A stretch of DNA of 64,000 nucleotides from Sphingomonadales bacterium. Lineage in GTDB: Bacteria; Pseudomonadota; Alphaproteobacteria; Sphingomonadales; Sphingomonadaceae. The notes beneath the pieces are model-generated. The model searched no databases. It was not told the origin of the DNA and saw only the letters and a list, made by a program, of their open reading frames with translations. Numbering within the stretch: the stretch's first letter is position 1; each line of letters opens with the position of its first letter. Below are positions 1 to 9,809 of the stretch, one piece after another. Both the position numbers and the translations under genes were made by a program. Location of the stretch: positions 1-64,000 of the forward strand of contig JAIXWO010000018.1 of NCBI GenBank assembly GCA_027491235.1. Direction: 5' to 3'.

Positions 1-902
1 ACGAACGCACCATATTCGGTGATGTTCGTGACGCGGCCCGTCAGCTTGGCGCCGACCGGATACTTGGCAGCGACAGCTTCCCAAGGATCGCTTTCCAGCT
101 GCTTCATGCCGAGCGAGATGCGCTGCGTGTCCTTGTTGATGCGGATGATCTGCACCTTCACGGTGTCACCGATGTTGATGACTTCCGAAGGATGATTGAC
201 GCGCTTGTAGCTGATGTCGGTGACATGCAGCAGGCCGTCAATGCCGCCGAGATCAACGAACGCACCATAATCGGTGATGTTCTTCACGACGCCTTCAATG
301 ACCTGGCCTTCAGCAAGGTTCAGGATCAGGCCTGAACGTGCTTCTGCGCGGCTTTCTTCAAGGATGGCGCGACGCGACACAACGATGTTGCCACGCTTGC
401 GGTCCATCTTGAGGATCTGGAAGGGCTGCGGAATGTCCATGAGCGGGGTGACATCGCGCACGGGGCGGATATCGACCTGCGAACCGGGAAGGAAGGCCAC
501 AGCGCCGCCGAGGTCGACTGTGAAGCCGCCCTTAACGCGGCCGAAGATGACGCCTTCAACGCGGGTGGACTTGCCGAATTCTGCTTCGAGAGCATCCCAG
601 GCGGCTTCGCGGCGTGCGCGGTCGCGCGACAGCACGGCTTCACCCTGGGCGTTTTCGACGCGGTCGACATAAACTTCGACTTCATCACCAACAGCGAGTT
701 CAGCCTTCTGGCCGGGGGCTGCGAATTCGCGAAGCGCGACGCGGCCTTCCGACTTCAGGCCAACGTCGATGACGGCCATGTCGTTTTCAATTGCGGTGAC
801 GATGCCCTTGACGACGCGGCCGTCGAGGCTTTCGGCATCGCCGAGTGATTCTGAGAGGAGAGCCGCGAAATCATCGCGGGTCGGGTTGGCGGAAGTTGCC
901 AT
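1..902 (-). CDS. rpsA: 30S ribosomal protein S1 (C-terminal part outside window)
   Basis: Encodes ribosomal protein S1, which binds mRNA and helps initiate translation on leaders with weak or structured ribosome-binding sites. The reading frame opens at ATG 902-900 (MATSANPTRDDF) and stays open to the window edge, giving about 300 codons. Repeated S1 (OB-fold) domains are visible, for example around VKGIVTAIENDMAVIDVGL near the N-terminus and the GVVKNITDYGAFVDL and GRVTNITEYGAFV repeats later. It lies downstream of aroA and cmk on the same strand, an order common in alphaproteobacteria. A 152-bp gap separates it from cmk, so it may have its own promoter. Confidence 0.97.
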   Translation of the reverse strand, partial: MATSANPTRDDFAALLSESLGDAESLDGRVVKGIVTAIENDMAVIDVGLKSEGRVALREFAAPGQKAELAVGDEVEVYVDRVENAQGEAVLSRDRARREAAWDALEAEFGKSTRVEGVIFGRVKGGFTVDLGGAVAFLPGSQVDIRPVRDVTPLMDIPQPFQILKMDRKRGNIVVSRRAILEESRAEARSGLILNLAEGQVIEGVVKNITDYGAFVDLGGIDGLLHVTDISYKRVNHPSEVINIGDTVKVQIIRINKDTQRISLGMKQLESDPWEAVAAKYPVGAKLTGRVTNITEYGAF

Positions 903-1054
903 TGCTAGAGTATTCCAATCATATTTGTTTTCCGGCCAAGCGGTTGTTTCCGCTGGTCTTTTGGCCAGACTGCCGCACAGACCCCATGCCGGTGCAGCAT
1001 CCTTTGGACAACAGATCGTAGAGGTCGAAAAAGGGGAGAAAGCGTTTTAGCTGC

Positions 1055-3036
<1,982 letters not shown>

Positions 3037-3116
3037 CTATGGCAAGGCGCGCGCCGATTCAGCTGGTGTTTACATCGGCTCAAAGCAATTCTGCTTGTTT
3101 GAAAGGCTTAAGGCTC

Positions 3117-3434
3117 ATGGTGAAGCCTGAATGGGGCACAAAACGTACGTGCCCGAAGTGTGCAACGCGTTTTTATGACCTGACCAAGGAAGATCCCATC
3201 ACCTGCATTTCGTGCAGCTATGCGTGGATCGCCGAACCCGTTCTGAAATCGAAGCAGCCGCTTCCGTTTGAAGCTGCGGCCCCTGTCGCAACCGCGACCC
3301 CCGATGCCGATCTGACAGCGGATCTGGATCTGGACGTGGATGCCGAAAGCGAACCTTCGGCAGATGACGATGTCGATCTGGGCGGTGATGACGATCTTGG
3401 CGTCGACACCGGCGACGTGAACGACGAAAATTGA
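3117..3434 (+). CDS. TIGR02300 (FYDLN acid) family protein
   Basis: A 105-residue acidic protein of unknown function that is widespread in alphaproteobacteria. The N-terminal 45 residues form a zinc-ribbon-like unit with two CxxC pairs (CPKC and CISC) around the FYDL motif that names the family. The C-terminal half is almost all Asp, Glu and Ala and probably disordered. The chosen ATG gives MVKPEWGTKRTCP, the conserved family start; upstream extension would add non-conserved sequence. It is transcribed divergently from aroA. A role in RNA or nucleic acid binding would be a guess. Confidence 0.9.
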   Translation: MVKPEWGTKRTCPKCATRFYDLTKEDPITCISCSYAWIAEPVLKSKQPLPFEAAAPVATATPDADLTADLDLDVDAESEPSADDDVDLGGDDDLGVDTGDVNDEN

Positions 3435-3444
3435 TCTGACACCT

Positions 3445-3491
3445 GCAACCTTAGGGTTGCAACGGCGGCGCGCCTGACATAAAGGCGCGCC
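3445..3491 (+). terminator. Two short hairpins after the TIGR02300 gene
   Basis: A GCAACC/GGTTGC hairpin (3445-3460) is followed by two copies of the self-complementary GGCGCGCC (3467-3474 and 3484-3491). No T-run follows, so this is at best a weak or Rho-assisted terminator between the protein gene and the tRNA. Confidence 0.35.
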
Positions 3492-3498
3492 TCCAAAT

Positions 3499-3574
3499 GG
3501 GGCCTTAGCTCAGCTGGTAGAGCGCTACACTGGCAGTGTAGAGGTCAGGGGTTCGACTCCCCTAGGCTCCACCA
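3499..3574 (+). tRNA. tRNA-Ala (GGC anticodon)
   Basis: A 76-nt tRNA including an encoded CCA end. The acceptor stem GGGGCCT pairs with AGGCTCC (one G-U), the anticodon stem is CTACA/TGTAG with loop CTGGCAG, and the T-loop contains GGTTCGACTCC. The anticodon GGC reads GCC alanine codons. Confidence 0.97.
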
Positions 3575-3601
3575 ACACCCCATTTCTCGGCGAACTTTCC
3601 G

Positions 3602-3621
3602 CGGACGCCCTAGTGCGTCCG
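3602..3621 (+). terminator. Possible tRNA terminator hairpin
   Basis: A perfect 7-bp stem CGGACGC/GCGTCCG with a 6-nt loop, 28 bp downstream of tRNA-Ala. No clear U-run follows. It could end the tRNA transcript or separate it from the converging nucleotidyltransferase gene. Confidence 0.35.
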
Positions 3622-3697
3622 GGGATTGGCGCGTTTGCGCGCGCTTTTCCGAGACGTCGCTCGGTGGCTCCGATCGCGGAGACTTCCGTTTTGCATT

Positions 3698-4948
3698 TCA
3701 AATTTGGCCTGAAGCCCAAATCCACTTATCGACGAGTGCGGCCCGCTTCACATCTGCGTGTGTGTCTGCCGCAATGCGCTTGAAAACCACTTGTCGGACA
3801 CGGGTTGTTGCCCAGGCCGGAAAATGCACCCAGAGCCGCTTCGTCTGTAGCGGCACGCCCGCAAAACGCGCCAGGCGATGCCGTGACGGAAATGCCCTTT
3901 GCCAGAGATATCTGAAAGTTCGACGTGACCAGAACTGTCCAAGCGTTTCTTTCCGGAATTTGATCGTGACTGACTGTTCAAAATCCAGAAGCGTCAATAG
4001 CGCTGCAGCTTCGATGACGGTGCCGGTGGTCGGAAAACCGTCCATGCAACCCGAAGGCACATTGGTGACTTCGTGAAACGTCTTCGTCATCGCTAGGAGC
4101 AACTGGCACCCTCGCGTCCAGCCTCCTGCTTTAGCCATTGTCCAAAAGCGATCCCAGTCGATTTCGGTTTTGGAAAGCACCGCTGCAATATCGTTCATCA
4201 CCAACGGGCCATTGTTGAACTGATGATCATAGGCCGAATGCACGATGAGATGGAGCAACGTATCGGTCGGCGAAAGATACGTGAATGCGACGTCATCTGT
4301 GCCTGTTCCAACGCGGCGACTGAGCAACGCATCAGTGTCTGCAATCGTGCCGCCGAGCTCTCCGTCCGGAAGTTCGCCCATCAGGCGGGCATGGACTTCG
4401 ATCGTTACATTCGAAATGGGGCACTTAAGCGCCGGAAGATGCTTGTGATGCTCGAGGGCAAACTCAAGTGGCATAACATCGTTCTCATACAGTCGCGTAA
4501 ATCCCTTGCGTTGCAGGGCTTCAAAAACCGGGATCGCATGTCCAGCAGAAACCAAAATGTCGACATCTCGCATCGGCCTGAGCGCAGGATGAGCATAGAC
4601 ATTTTGGGAGAGCCAAGATCCTTTGAGCATCGCATAGGCAATAGACTCTGCGTCCAGGATGTCGTGCAGTTTGAGCATTGCCCGTCGAATGGACAGTGAG
4701 CGGATCGCCGATTGCTTGTACACTATTGCCCAGCGCGCGCGGACGTCTGCGGGCACGACCCAATCGGCACCACGGATTTGGCAATGGTGATGTAGGATCG
4801 GGTCCAACCTATGCTGTCCGGCCATATTGGAAACAGTTTGCCAGTCTTCACCGTCAAGCCTTGCCATCATCGCGACGTCCACTGGCTGCGAGGTGGAAAT
4901 CATGTCGAGCAACAGGTGTTTGAGCGTATCGCGAGACATTGTGGTCAT
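3698..4948 (-). CDS. Nucleotidyltransferase-fold protein of the lasso cluster (NTP_transf_5 family)
   Basis: A 416-residue protein of the uncharacterised nucleotidyltransferase family found beside HPr-kinase-type lasso clusters. The fold signature is the LKG segment (AMLKGSWL, about residue 106) followed by RPMRDVDILV, whose paired Asp residues would bind metal. In the pseudomycoidin cluster a relative acts after the kinase and adds hexose to the phosphorylated C-terminus; that role here is inferred. It overlaps the exporter gene by 4 bp and is the last gene of the minus-strand arm. No signal peptide or membrane segment is seen. Confidence 0.8.
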   Translation of the reverse strand: MTTMSRDTLKHLLLDMISTSQPVDVAMMARLDGEDWQTVSNMAGQHRLDPILHHHCQIRGADWVVPADVRARWAIVYKQSAIRSLSIRRAMLKLHDILDAESIAYAMLKGSWLSQNVYAHPALRPMRDVDILVSAGHAIPVFEALQRKGFTRLYENDVMPLEFALEHHKHLPALKCPISNVTIEVHARLMGELPDGELGGTIADTDALLSRRVGTGTDDVAFTYLSPTDTLLHLIVHSAYDHQFNNGPLVMNDIAAVLSKTEIDWDRFWTMAKAGGWTRGCQLLLAMTKTFHEVTNVPSGCMDGFPTTGTVIEAAALLTLLDFEQSVTIKFRKETLGQFWSRRTFRYLWQRAFPSRHRLARFAGVPLQTKRLWVHFPAWATTRVRQVVFKRIAADTHADVKRAALVDKWIWASGQI

Positions 4949-6705
4949 GCAGCAAGCTCCGCTGCTTTGCCGGGTAATGCCAACGCCGACACAAGCTGCC
5001 CGCCCCTAAGTTCAATCACGTGATCGACTTGATCCAGCATTCCAAGACGGTGGCCGATCAAGATGATGGTCATGTTCCCATGCAGCTGGGCAATGGCGCG
5101 CCGCACAAGCGCTTCATTTTCGGGATCAAGGGCGCTTGTCGCTTCATCCAAAATGAGGAGCGACGGCTTGCCGATCAGTGCGCGGGCCAGCGCAATGCGC
5201 TGGCGTTCGCCACCCGACAGGCGAACGCCGCCATCGCCGACCACTGTATCCAAGCCGTCGGGCAACGCATGAACAAAGTCGGCTGCAGCGGCCGTCAAGG
5301 CATTACTCATCTCGAGGTCACTAACATTTGGATGCGACCAGAGCAGGTTTGCGCGCACGCTATCGTTGAACAGAAACGCATCTTGCTGAACATAGGATAC
5401 AGATCGCCGCCACCGGTGCCGATCCGGTCCGGCCACGGCAATGCCATCCACTTTCATGCTGCCTTTGTCGGGTTCGAGCAGCGCCATCAGGACATCGGCG
5501 AGGCTACTCTTTCCAGCGCCTGATGGGCCAATTATGGCGGTGGTCGTTCGTGCGGCGATGCGGACCGAGACGGCGTCGAGTGCTGCACGGCTCCGCCCAG
5601 CGTAGGTTACCGTTACAGCGTCAAGCTCTATCGCATCATGTAACTCAAGCGGCGGCTGCGTATCCATGGCAACGGGTTCGGCGGCACGCGCACTGGCAGC
5701 GAGCAACGCGTCCAGCTCGGCGAGGGCGGGCACGGCATGAAGCCAAAGATGCCAGCTTTGCTGGATACTCGCGAACATCGGGATCAACCGTCCAAAAACG
5801 AGCACAATCGTGAGCAGCGTCGAAAGCGGGACTGCCCACCAGCCGATGCCCGCATAGAGCAGGCCCGCAAGCAAAGCTGCGCCGCCGGTTTGCACCAGCA
5901 ACTGGGCAAAATTGGCACTGCGCGTAAATTTGAGCTGCTGATTTCGCAACTGTTCGACCACGCGGGAGAAACTCGCCAGATGGGGCGTCTCGTTGCGCAA
6001 TATCTTGGTAAGGCGAATGCCCGCCAGCCCCTCTTGCAAGCTCGCCTGTACGGCGCGGTGGGCAGTGCCGAGGTCATCGCCAAGCAAAAGCGCGTGCCGC
6101 CGGTGCCGCGCCAGCAAAAGATGCGCTGCGCCGCCGCACAAAGCCGCAATCAGTGTGACCTTCCACGAGAGGATAAGCGCTGCGCCACCGTAAGCGAGCA
6201 TTGATGCAAGACTAGCCACCAGAGCGATGAGCTGATTAAGCCCCGCCCCGATCCGCCCGATTCCAGCCGTCAGCACGCTGACATGGTCCGACGCACGCTC
6301 TTGCGACGTCCAACGCCATTCAGCGGCAAGCAGCTGCCCGAACGCCCGGCGGCGGAGACCGTCGATCACCTCATGCTGGTAGCGAACGGTGCGGGTTTGC
6401 TGTGCGAAGATGAGCAAAGAGCGGACCGCCACAAGTGCAACGAAAATAAGCAATAGTACGCCGATTGAACCTTGCAGTCCTGAGCGGGCGAGCGTTGCGC
6501 CGAACCATGATGAGAGGGCCGATGGTGTTCCCTCGCCACGCAGTGAATCAAGGATCGGCACCAACATCAGTATGCCCATTCCTTCCGTCAGCCGCGCCAG
6601 CAGCAGCAGTAGGAACAACACAACCGTTTCACCCGGTGGGGCTTCTTTCAGCAATCGCAAGAGGGCGTGTTTCTGTGCCATAAGTCGCCCGTATAGCGCG
6701 GTCAC
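4945..6705 (-). CDS. ABC exporter of the lasso peptide cluster (membrane + ATPase fusion)
   Basis: A 586-residue half transporter with an N-terminal six-helix membrane domain (about residues 25-310) and a C-terminal ATPase. The ATPase has Walker A GPSGAGKSS near residue 395, the signature LSGGERQRIALARAL near 495, Walker B SLLILDEATSALD and the H-loop IGHRL. This is the D component expected to export the mature lasso peptide and often to give self-immunity. It starts 98 bp from the precursor gene on the opposite strand, so both arms probably share a regulatory region. The next gene overlaps it by 4 bp. Confidence 0.88.
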   Translation of the reverse strand: MTALYGRLMAQKHALLRLLKEAPPGETVVLFLLLLLARLTEGMGILMLVPILDSLRGEGTPSALSSWFGATLARSGLQGSIGVLLLIFVALVAVRSLLIFAQQTRTVRYQHEVIDGLRRRAFGQLLAAEWRWTSQERASDHVSVLTAGIGRIGAGLNQLIALVASLASMLAYGGAALILSWKVTLIAALCGGAAHLLLARHRRHALLLGDDLGTAHRAVQASLQEGLAGIRLTKILRNETPHLASFSRVVEQLRNQQLKFTRSANFAQLLVQTGGAALLAGLLYAGIGWWAVPLSTLLTIVLVFGRLIPMFASIQQSWHLWLHAVPALAELDALLAASARAAEPVAMDTQPPLELHDAIELDAVTVTYAGRSRAALDAVSVRIAARTTTAIIGPSGAGKSSLADVLMALLEPDKGSMKVDGIAVAGPDRHRWRRSVSYVQQDAFLFNDSVRANLLWSHPNVSDLEMSNALTAAAADFVHALPDGLDTVVGDGGVRLSGGERQRIALARALIGKPSLLILDEATSALDPENEALVRRAIAQLHGNMTIILIGHRLGMLDQVDHVIELRGGQLVSALALPGKAAELAA

Positions 6706-6803
6706 CGCTGAATCAAATCCGATTTACCGACCGGGATTGTAAACATTGGCCGACTGTTATAGCCAGTTTGGCGTGATTAACCGTGAGTGGAGTTTTTAGG
6801 AGT
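6706..6803. promoter_or_regulatory. Divergent promoter region of the lasso cluster
   Basis: The 98 bp between the exporter gene and the precursor gene must hold promoters for both arms. It is less GC-rich than its surroundings. An AGGAG ribosome-binding site lies just before the precursor ATG at 6804. I could not pick -35/-10 boxes with confidence. Confidence 0.5.
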
Positions 6804-6962
6804 ATGACGGTAGCAAATCAAACGACCGTAGTTTCCAACACTACAACTGAGAAGCTGGAATGGACGCAGCCTGAACTGATCGACCTGTCGAGCACTTTGG
6901 ACGACGTTCTTAACAGCGTCGGTCCATTCCCCGACGGGGCGGACACCGTCGGCCCAAGCTGA
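6804..6962 (+). CDS. Lasso peptide precursor
   Basis: A 52-residue small gene with a good AGGAG site. The leader contains W20-x-x-P23-x-L25, matching the (Y/W)xxPxL motif that the PqqD-like recognition protein binds. The best core is G40 to S52, GPFPDGADTVGPS: Gly1 and Asp8 could close an eight-residue macrolactam ring, leaving the tail TVGPS. A start at S38 with a seven-residue ring is an alternative. The final residue is Ser, the residue phosphorylated in paeninodin-type peptides. The usual Thr at -2 is replaced by Ser and the tail has no bulky plug residue. Precursor identity is inferred from position, leader motif and composition. Confidence 0.82.
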   Translation: MTVANQTTVVSNTTTEKLEWTQPELIDLSSTLDDVLNSVGPFPDGADTVGPS

Positions 6963-6974
6963 CAATACTGCGCG

Positions 6975-8174
6975 GTGCGGCTCGCGATGCGGATTGATGT
7001 TCCCGCGAATGACGGGCTGGCTGATGTCGTTTCGCTTGCGATGTCGCGCCGCGATATCGCGCGAAGCCCTGAGCGGCGGATCAAAACGGCAGTTCTGCTC
7101 GCCAAAAGGAGAGAATTTGACGACGCGCTGAGCGAGCTTGCGGGCATTGCTGTGTCCGAACGATCATTTGATGCGGTCCTTGCCGAAGTGAGAGTTTTGG
7201 CCAAGCGAAACAAGGAGGGCGACCCGGAACGTGTTCGTGCGCACACTTTAGAGTGGCCGGGAACAACCGCCGAAGAACGCAGCTGGATGGCGGCAGAGCA
7301 TGGTCATGCCCTTAAGCGGCTTGGCAAGACTGACGCTGCGAGACATGCGCTGATCGAAGCATTTGAATTATCGCCTCGCTATTCCAGTGCACTCCGCCAT
7401 TTGACCTCAATCGACGTGCGGGAAGGTCGAGTTGATGCTTTGCTCTCCCAGTGCATGGCGTTGATTGACCAGCGGATCATCAGCACCGGGATCATCCATT
7501 CCACGGCGGTGTTATTGGCAGCAGCGGGCCGGATCCAAGAAGCGCGCGCGATGATGGGCTTCGATCAATTCTTGCAGGAAACCAAGTTGGAAGTGCCCGA
7601 TGGCTATTCGAGCCTTACGGATTTCAATGCCGCATTATGTGCTGAAATTCGCGGCAGCCCCGATCTTTATTACAGCGGAGATCGCAAGCCCGGCCTGAAC
7701 ATGTGGCGCGTCGAGAATCTGCGGCTTCGGGGAATGCGCGCTTTGCCGACGCTGATGAATGCCATTCGCAAACAGGTCTTGGCCTATGTTCATGCGCTTC
7801 CGCTTTCTGACCATCCTTTCGTCCTATCGCGTCCCAAAGCCGCGAAGCTCGACAGCTGGAGTGGGATTACGCGCGCTGAAGGATTTGAAGAGTGGCATTT
7901 ACACCCCGCCGGTTGGCTGAGCGGCGTATATTATGCGGCTGTCCCCGAAAGCGTCTGTCTAGGCAGGAATGGTGAGGGTAACATCCGCTTTGGGATGTCT
8001 GACCAGCTATTAGGAAAAACTGTGAGCGATCAGATGGCAGGACAGGCGATCATTCCAAGGGCGGGCAAACTGGTCCTATTCCCTTCAAGCGCTGAACACG
8101 CCACCACACCTCATGGCGATGCTGAAAATGACCGCATCGCCATTTCCTTTGATATTATTCCCCAGCAAGCCTGA
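6975..8174 (+). CDS. TPR-linked putative 2OG-Fe(II) oxygenase (2OG-FeII_Oxy_5 type) in the lasso cluster
   Basis: A 399-residue protein. The first half looks like TPR repeats (about residues 75-185). The C-terminal half has the oxygenase pattern HLHPAGWLSGVYYAAVP with H308/H310, then GKLVLFPSSAEH with H375 and R387 before ISFDI, consistent with iron and 2-oxoglutarate ligands. It sits between the precursor and the kinase gene, so a peptide-hydroxylating role is likely but unproven; canucin A offers precedent for a 2OG enzyme acting on a lasso peptide. The start is GTG 6975, or ATG 6987 in the same frame. Only 12 bp separate it from the precursor stop. Confidence 0.78.
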   Translation: MRLAMRIDVPANDGLADVVSLAMSRRDIARSPERRIKTAVLLAKRREFDDALSELAGIAVSERSFDAVLAEVRVLAKRNKEGDPERVRAHTLEWPGTTAEERSWMAAEHGHALKRLGKTDAARHALIEAFELSPRYSSALRHLTSIDVREGRVDALLSQCMALIDQRIISTGIIHSTAVLLAAAGRIQEARAMMGFDQFLQETKLEVPDGYSSLTDFNAALCAEIRGSPDLYYSGDRKPGLNMWRVENLRLRGMRALPTLMNAIRKQVLAYVHALPLSDHPFVLSRPKAAKLDSWSGITRAEGFEEWHLHPAGWLSGVYYAAVPESVCLGRNGEGNIRFGMSDQLLGKTVSDQMAGQAIIPRAGKLVLFPSSAEHATTPHGDAENDRIAISFDIIPQQA

Positions 8175-8185
8175 AAAAATATCCA

Positions 8186-9031
8186 ATGACCTTTGCTCAA
8201 TCCATGGCGTTACTCGCTGATGAATCCATGATGCGCGAAGGAGAAACACCTGAGACGCTTCCGAACGCGCTGAACGAAACGCCTAATTATGCGATTGCGC
8301 GCGATGCTTTTTTGCTCAAACTGCCAAGCGGCCTCCATTTCTATTACCGCCAAGGCAAGGGAGTCACCGTCTCCTACCCCGATGATGTCAGTCATCTGGA
8401 AGTGAGCCTGTTCCTCAACGGATCGGTCTATGGTGCGATTGCGTGGATTAACGGACTTGTCCCGCTCCACGCATCGGGTGTTGCTCATCGTGGCCAGGTC
8501 CACGCTTTTACGGGCCATTCGGGTGCAGGGAAGTCAACCTTGGCGGCGGCGCTGGGCAAACGTGATCTGCCGCTGCTTGCCGATGATGTGATGGTGCTTG
8601 ATCTTTCTGATCCAGACGTTGTGATGTGCCTGCCAGGGCACAAGCAGCTTAAGCTATGGCGCGATGCGCTGGAGATGACCGGCTATGAAGCGGCCGGACA
8701 GGTGCGCGAAGATATGGACAAATATTACATCGCGCCCGACAGCGGCTTCAATGCTGAACCGACGCCGCTTTCGCACCTTTATTTCCTAGAGGATGGCGCC
8801 AAAGAGAACATAGCCTTTTCGCCGGTGACGGGCGCGCAACGTTTCAATTTTGTACGCACTTCATTTTATCGCTCACAATTCTGCGCGGCCATCGCAGATA
8901 GCCGCGATATGTTCGCAACCGTCGCGCGGATTGCTCAACAGGTCACGATTACCCGCTTTGATCGTCCACGTCGCAAAGAGGTGTTTGATCAAGGCGTCAA
9001 CGCGATGGCGGCGCGGATTACGGGTGGTTGA
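8186..9031 (+). CDS. HPr kinase-like lasso peptide kinase
   Basis: A 281-residue protein with the HPr kinase/phosphorylase fold but without the HPr-regulatory N-terminal domain. Walker A is GHSGAGKSTLAAAL near residue 110 and is followed by the acidic LLADDVMVLDL segment. In paeninodin-type clusters this enzyme phosphorylates the C-terminal Ser of the precursor, and the precursor here ends in Ser. The gene follows the oxygenase by 11 bp, so the two are probably cotranscribed. Substrate is inferred from context. Confidence 0.85.
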   Translation: MTFAQSMALLADESMMREGETPETLPNALNETPNYAIARDAFLLKLPSGLHFYYRQGKGVTVSYPDDVSHLEVSLFLNGSVYGAIAWINGLVPLHASGVAHRGQVHAFTGHSGAGKSTLAAALGKRDLPLLADDVMVLDLSDPDVVMCLPGHKQLKLWRDALEMTGYEAAGQVREDMDKYYIAPDSGFNAEPTPLSHLYFLEDGAKENIAFSPVTGAQRFNFVRTSFYRSQFCAAIADSRDMFATVARIAQQVTITRFDRPRRKEVFDQGVNAMAARITGG

Positions 9032-9130
9032 AACATGATCGATTGAGCCAGACATTTCACAGATGAATAGTTTTGCCAGCCCTGTGACACCCTCATTGCA
9101 GCCCTATAGCGCTTAGGATACCCAAGATAC

Positions 9131-9394
9131 ATGACGCTCAGAAAAGCTACCAGCCGTCTCGCCGAAACCGAAATCGATGATGAGATTGTGCTCATGAACA
9201 TCGATACGGGCCATTTTCACGCGCTCAGGAATACCGGGCTCGCCATCTGGAAACTGATCGACGGCACCCGCGATATCAACGCGCTGTGCGACGCTCTGCG
9301 ACAAAGCTATGCCGTTGATCCCGACGTCTGCGCGATCGAGGTTGACCGCTTCATCAATCTGATGGTTGAGGCAGGGTTTGTCGAACGCCGCTAA
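9131..9394 (+). CDS. PqqD-like RiPP recognition element (lasso B1)
   Basis: An 87-residue PqqD-family protein with the typical winged-helix RRE pattern: an N-terminal beta segment (DDEIVLMNIDTGHFHALRNT) then helices ending GFVERR. It binds the leader of the precursor and presents it to the peptidase. A 99-bp gap with no obvious gene separates it from the kinase gene. Its 3' end overlaps the next gene's TTG start region by about 29 bp. Confidence 0.9.
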   Translation: MTLRKATSRLAETEIDDEIVLMNIDTGHFHALRNTGLAIWKLIDGTRDINALCDALRQSYAVDPDVCAIEVDRFINLMVEAGFVERR

Positions 9395-9809
9395 GTTCAG
9401 CAGATGGTTTCGACCTCGAGCGCGTGTTGCTGAGGCGATGCTTCTGCTCCTTCTTGCCCGGCTGCTCGTTGCGTGTGTGCCCATGCGGTATTGGCGCAAG
9501 TCGCTAGGGCGGATGGCTGCACCCAGCCCAACCTCGAACGACTATCCTTGTCGCACGATTGTCCAGTCCGTGGTCCGCGGCGCATATCATTTGCCGATTG
9601 AGATGGTGTGCCTGCCCCGTGCTATGGCAGTGCAATGGATGCTGCGGCGGCGGGGGCAGCCTTCAGCGCTGGTCTTTGGCATATTGCCGCAGCAGAGCTC
9701 TGGCGGCATCCACGCGTTGCATGCATGGGTCGAGGTGGGGGCGGACATCATCATCGGCGACGATCCAACGCGCGCCTATGCGCGTGGTCTGACGTTGGTA
9801 CAGCCATGA
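9366..9809 (+). CDS. Lasso leader peptidase (transglutaminase-like, McjB C-terminal/B2)
   Basis: A 147-residue protein of the Transglut_core3 family that removes the precursor leader. The catalytic triad is visible as the Cys in MVCLPRAMA (about residue 81), the His in IHALHAWVEV and the Asp in IIGDDPTRAY. The N-terminal part is hydrophobic. The start is taken as TTG 9366; TTG 9378 is an alternative, and both keep the conserved domain. The stop overlaps the cyclase start as ATGA. Confidence 0.9.
   Translation: MRQGLSNAAKFSRWFRPRARVAEAMLLLLLARLLVACVPMRYWRKSLGRMAAPSPTSNDYPCRTIVQSVVRGAYHLPIEMVCLPRAMAVQWMLRRRGQPSALVFGILPQQSSGGIHALHAWVEVGADIIIGDDPTRAYARGLTLVQP

Noticed and set aside
9063-9116. 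Short open frame between kinase and PqqD-like genes as a second precursor
   Set aside because: Only 17 codons, no leader motif and no ring acid at a usable position.
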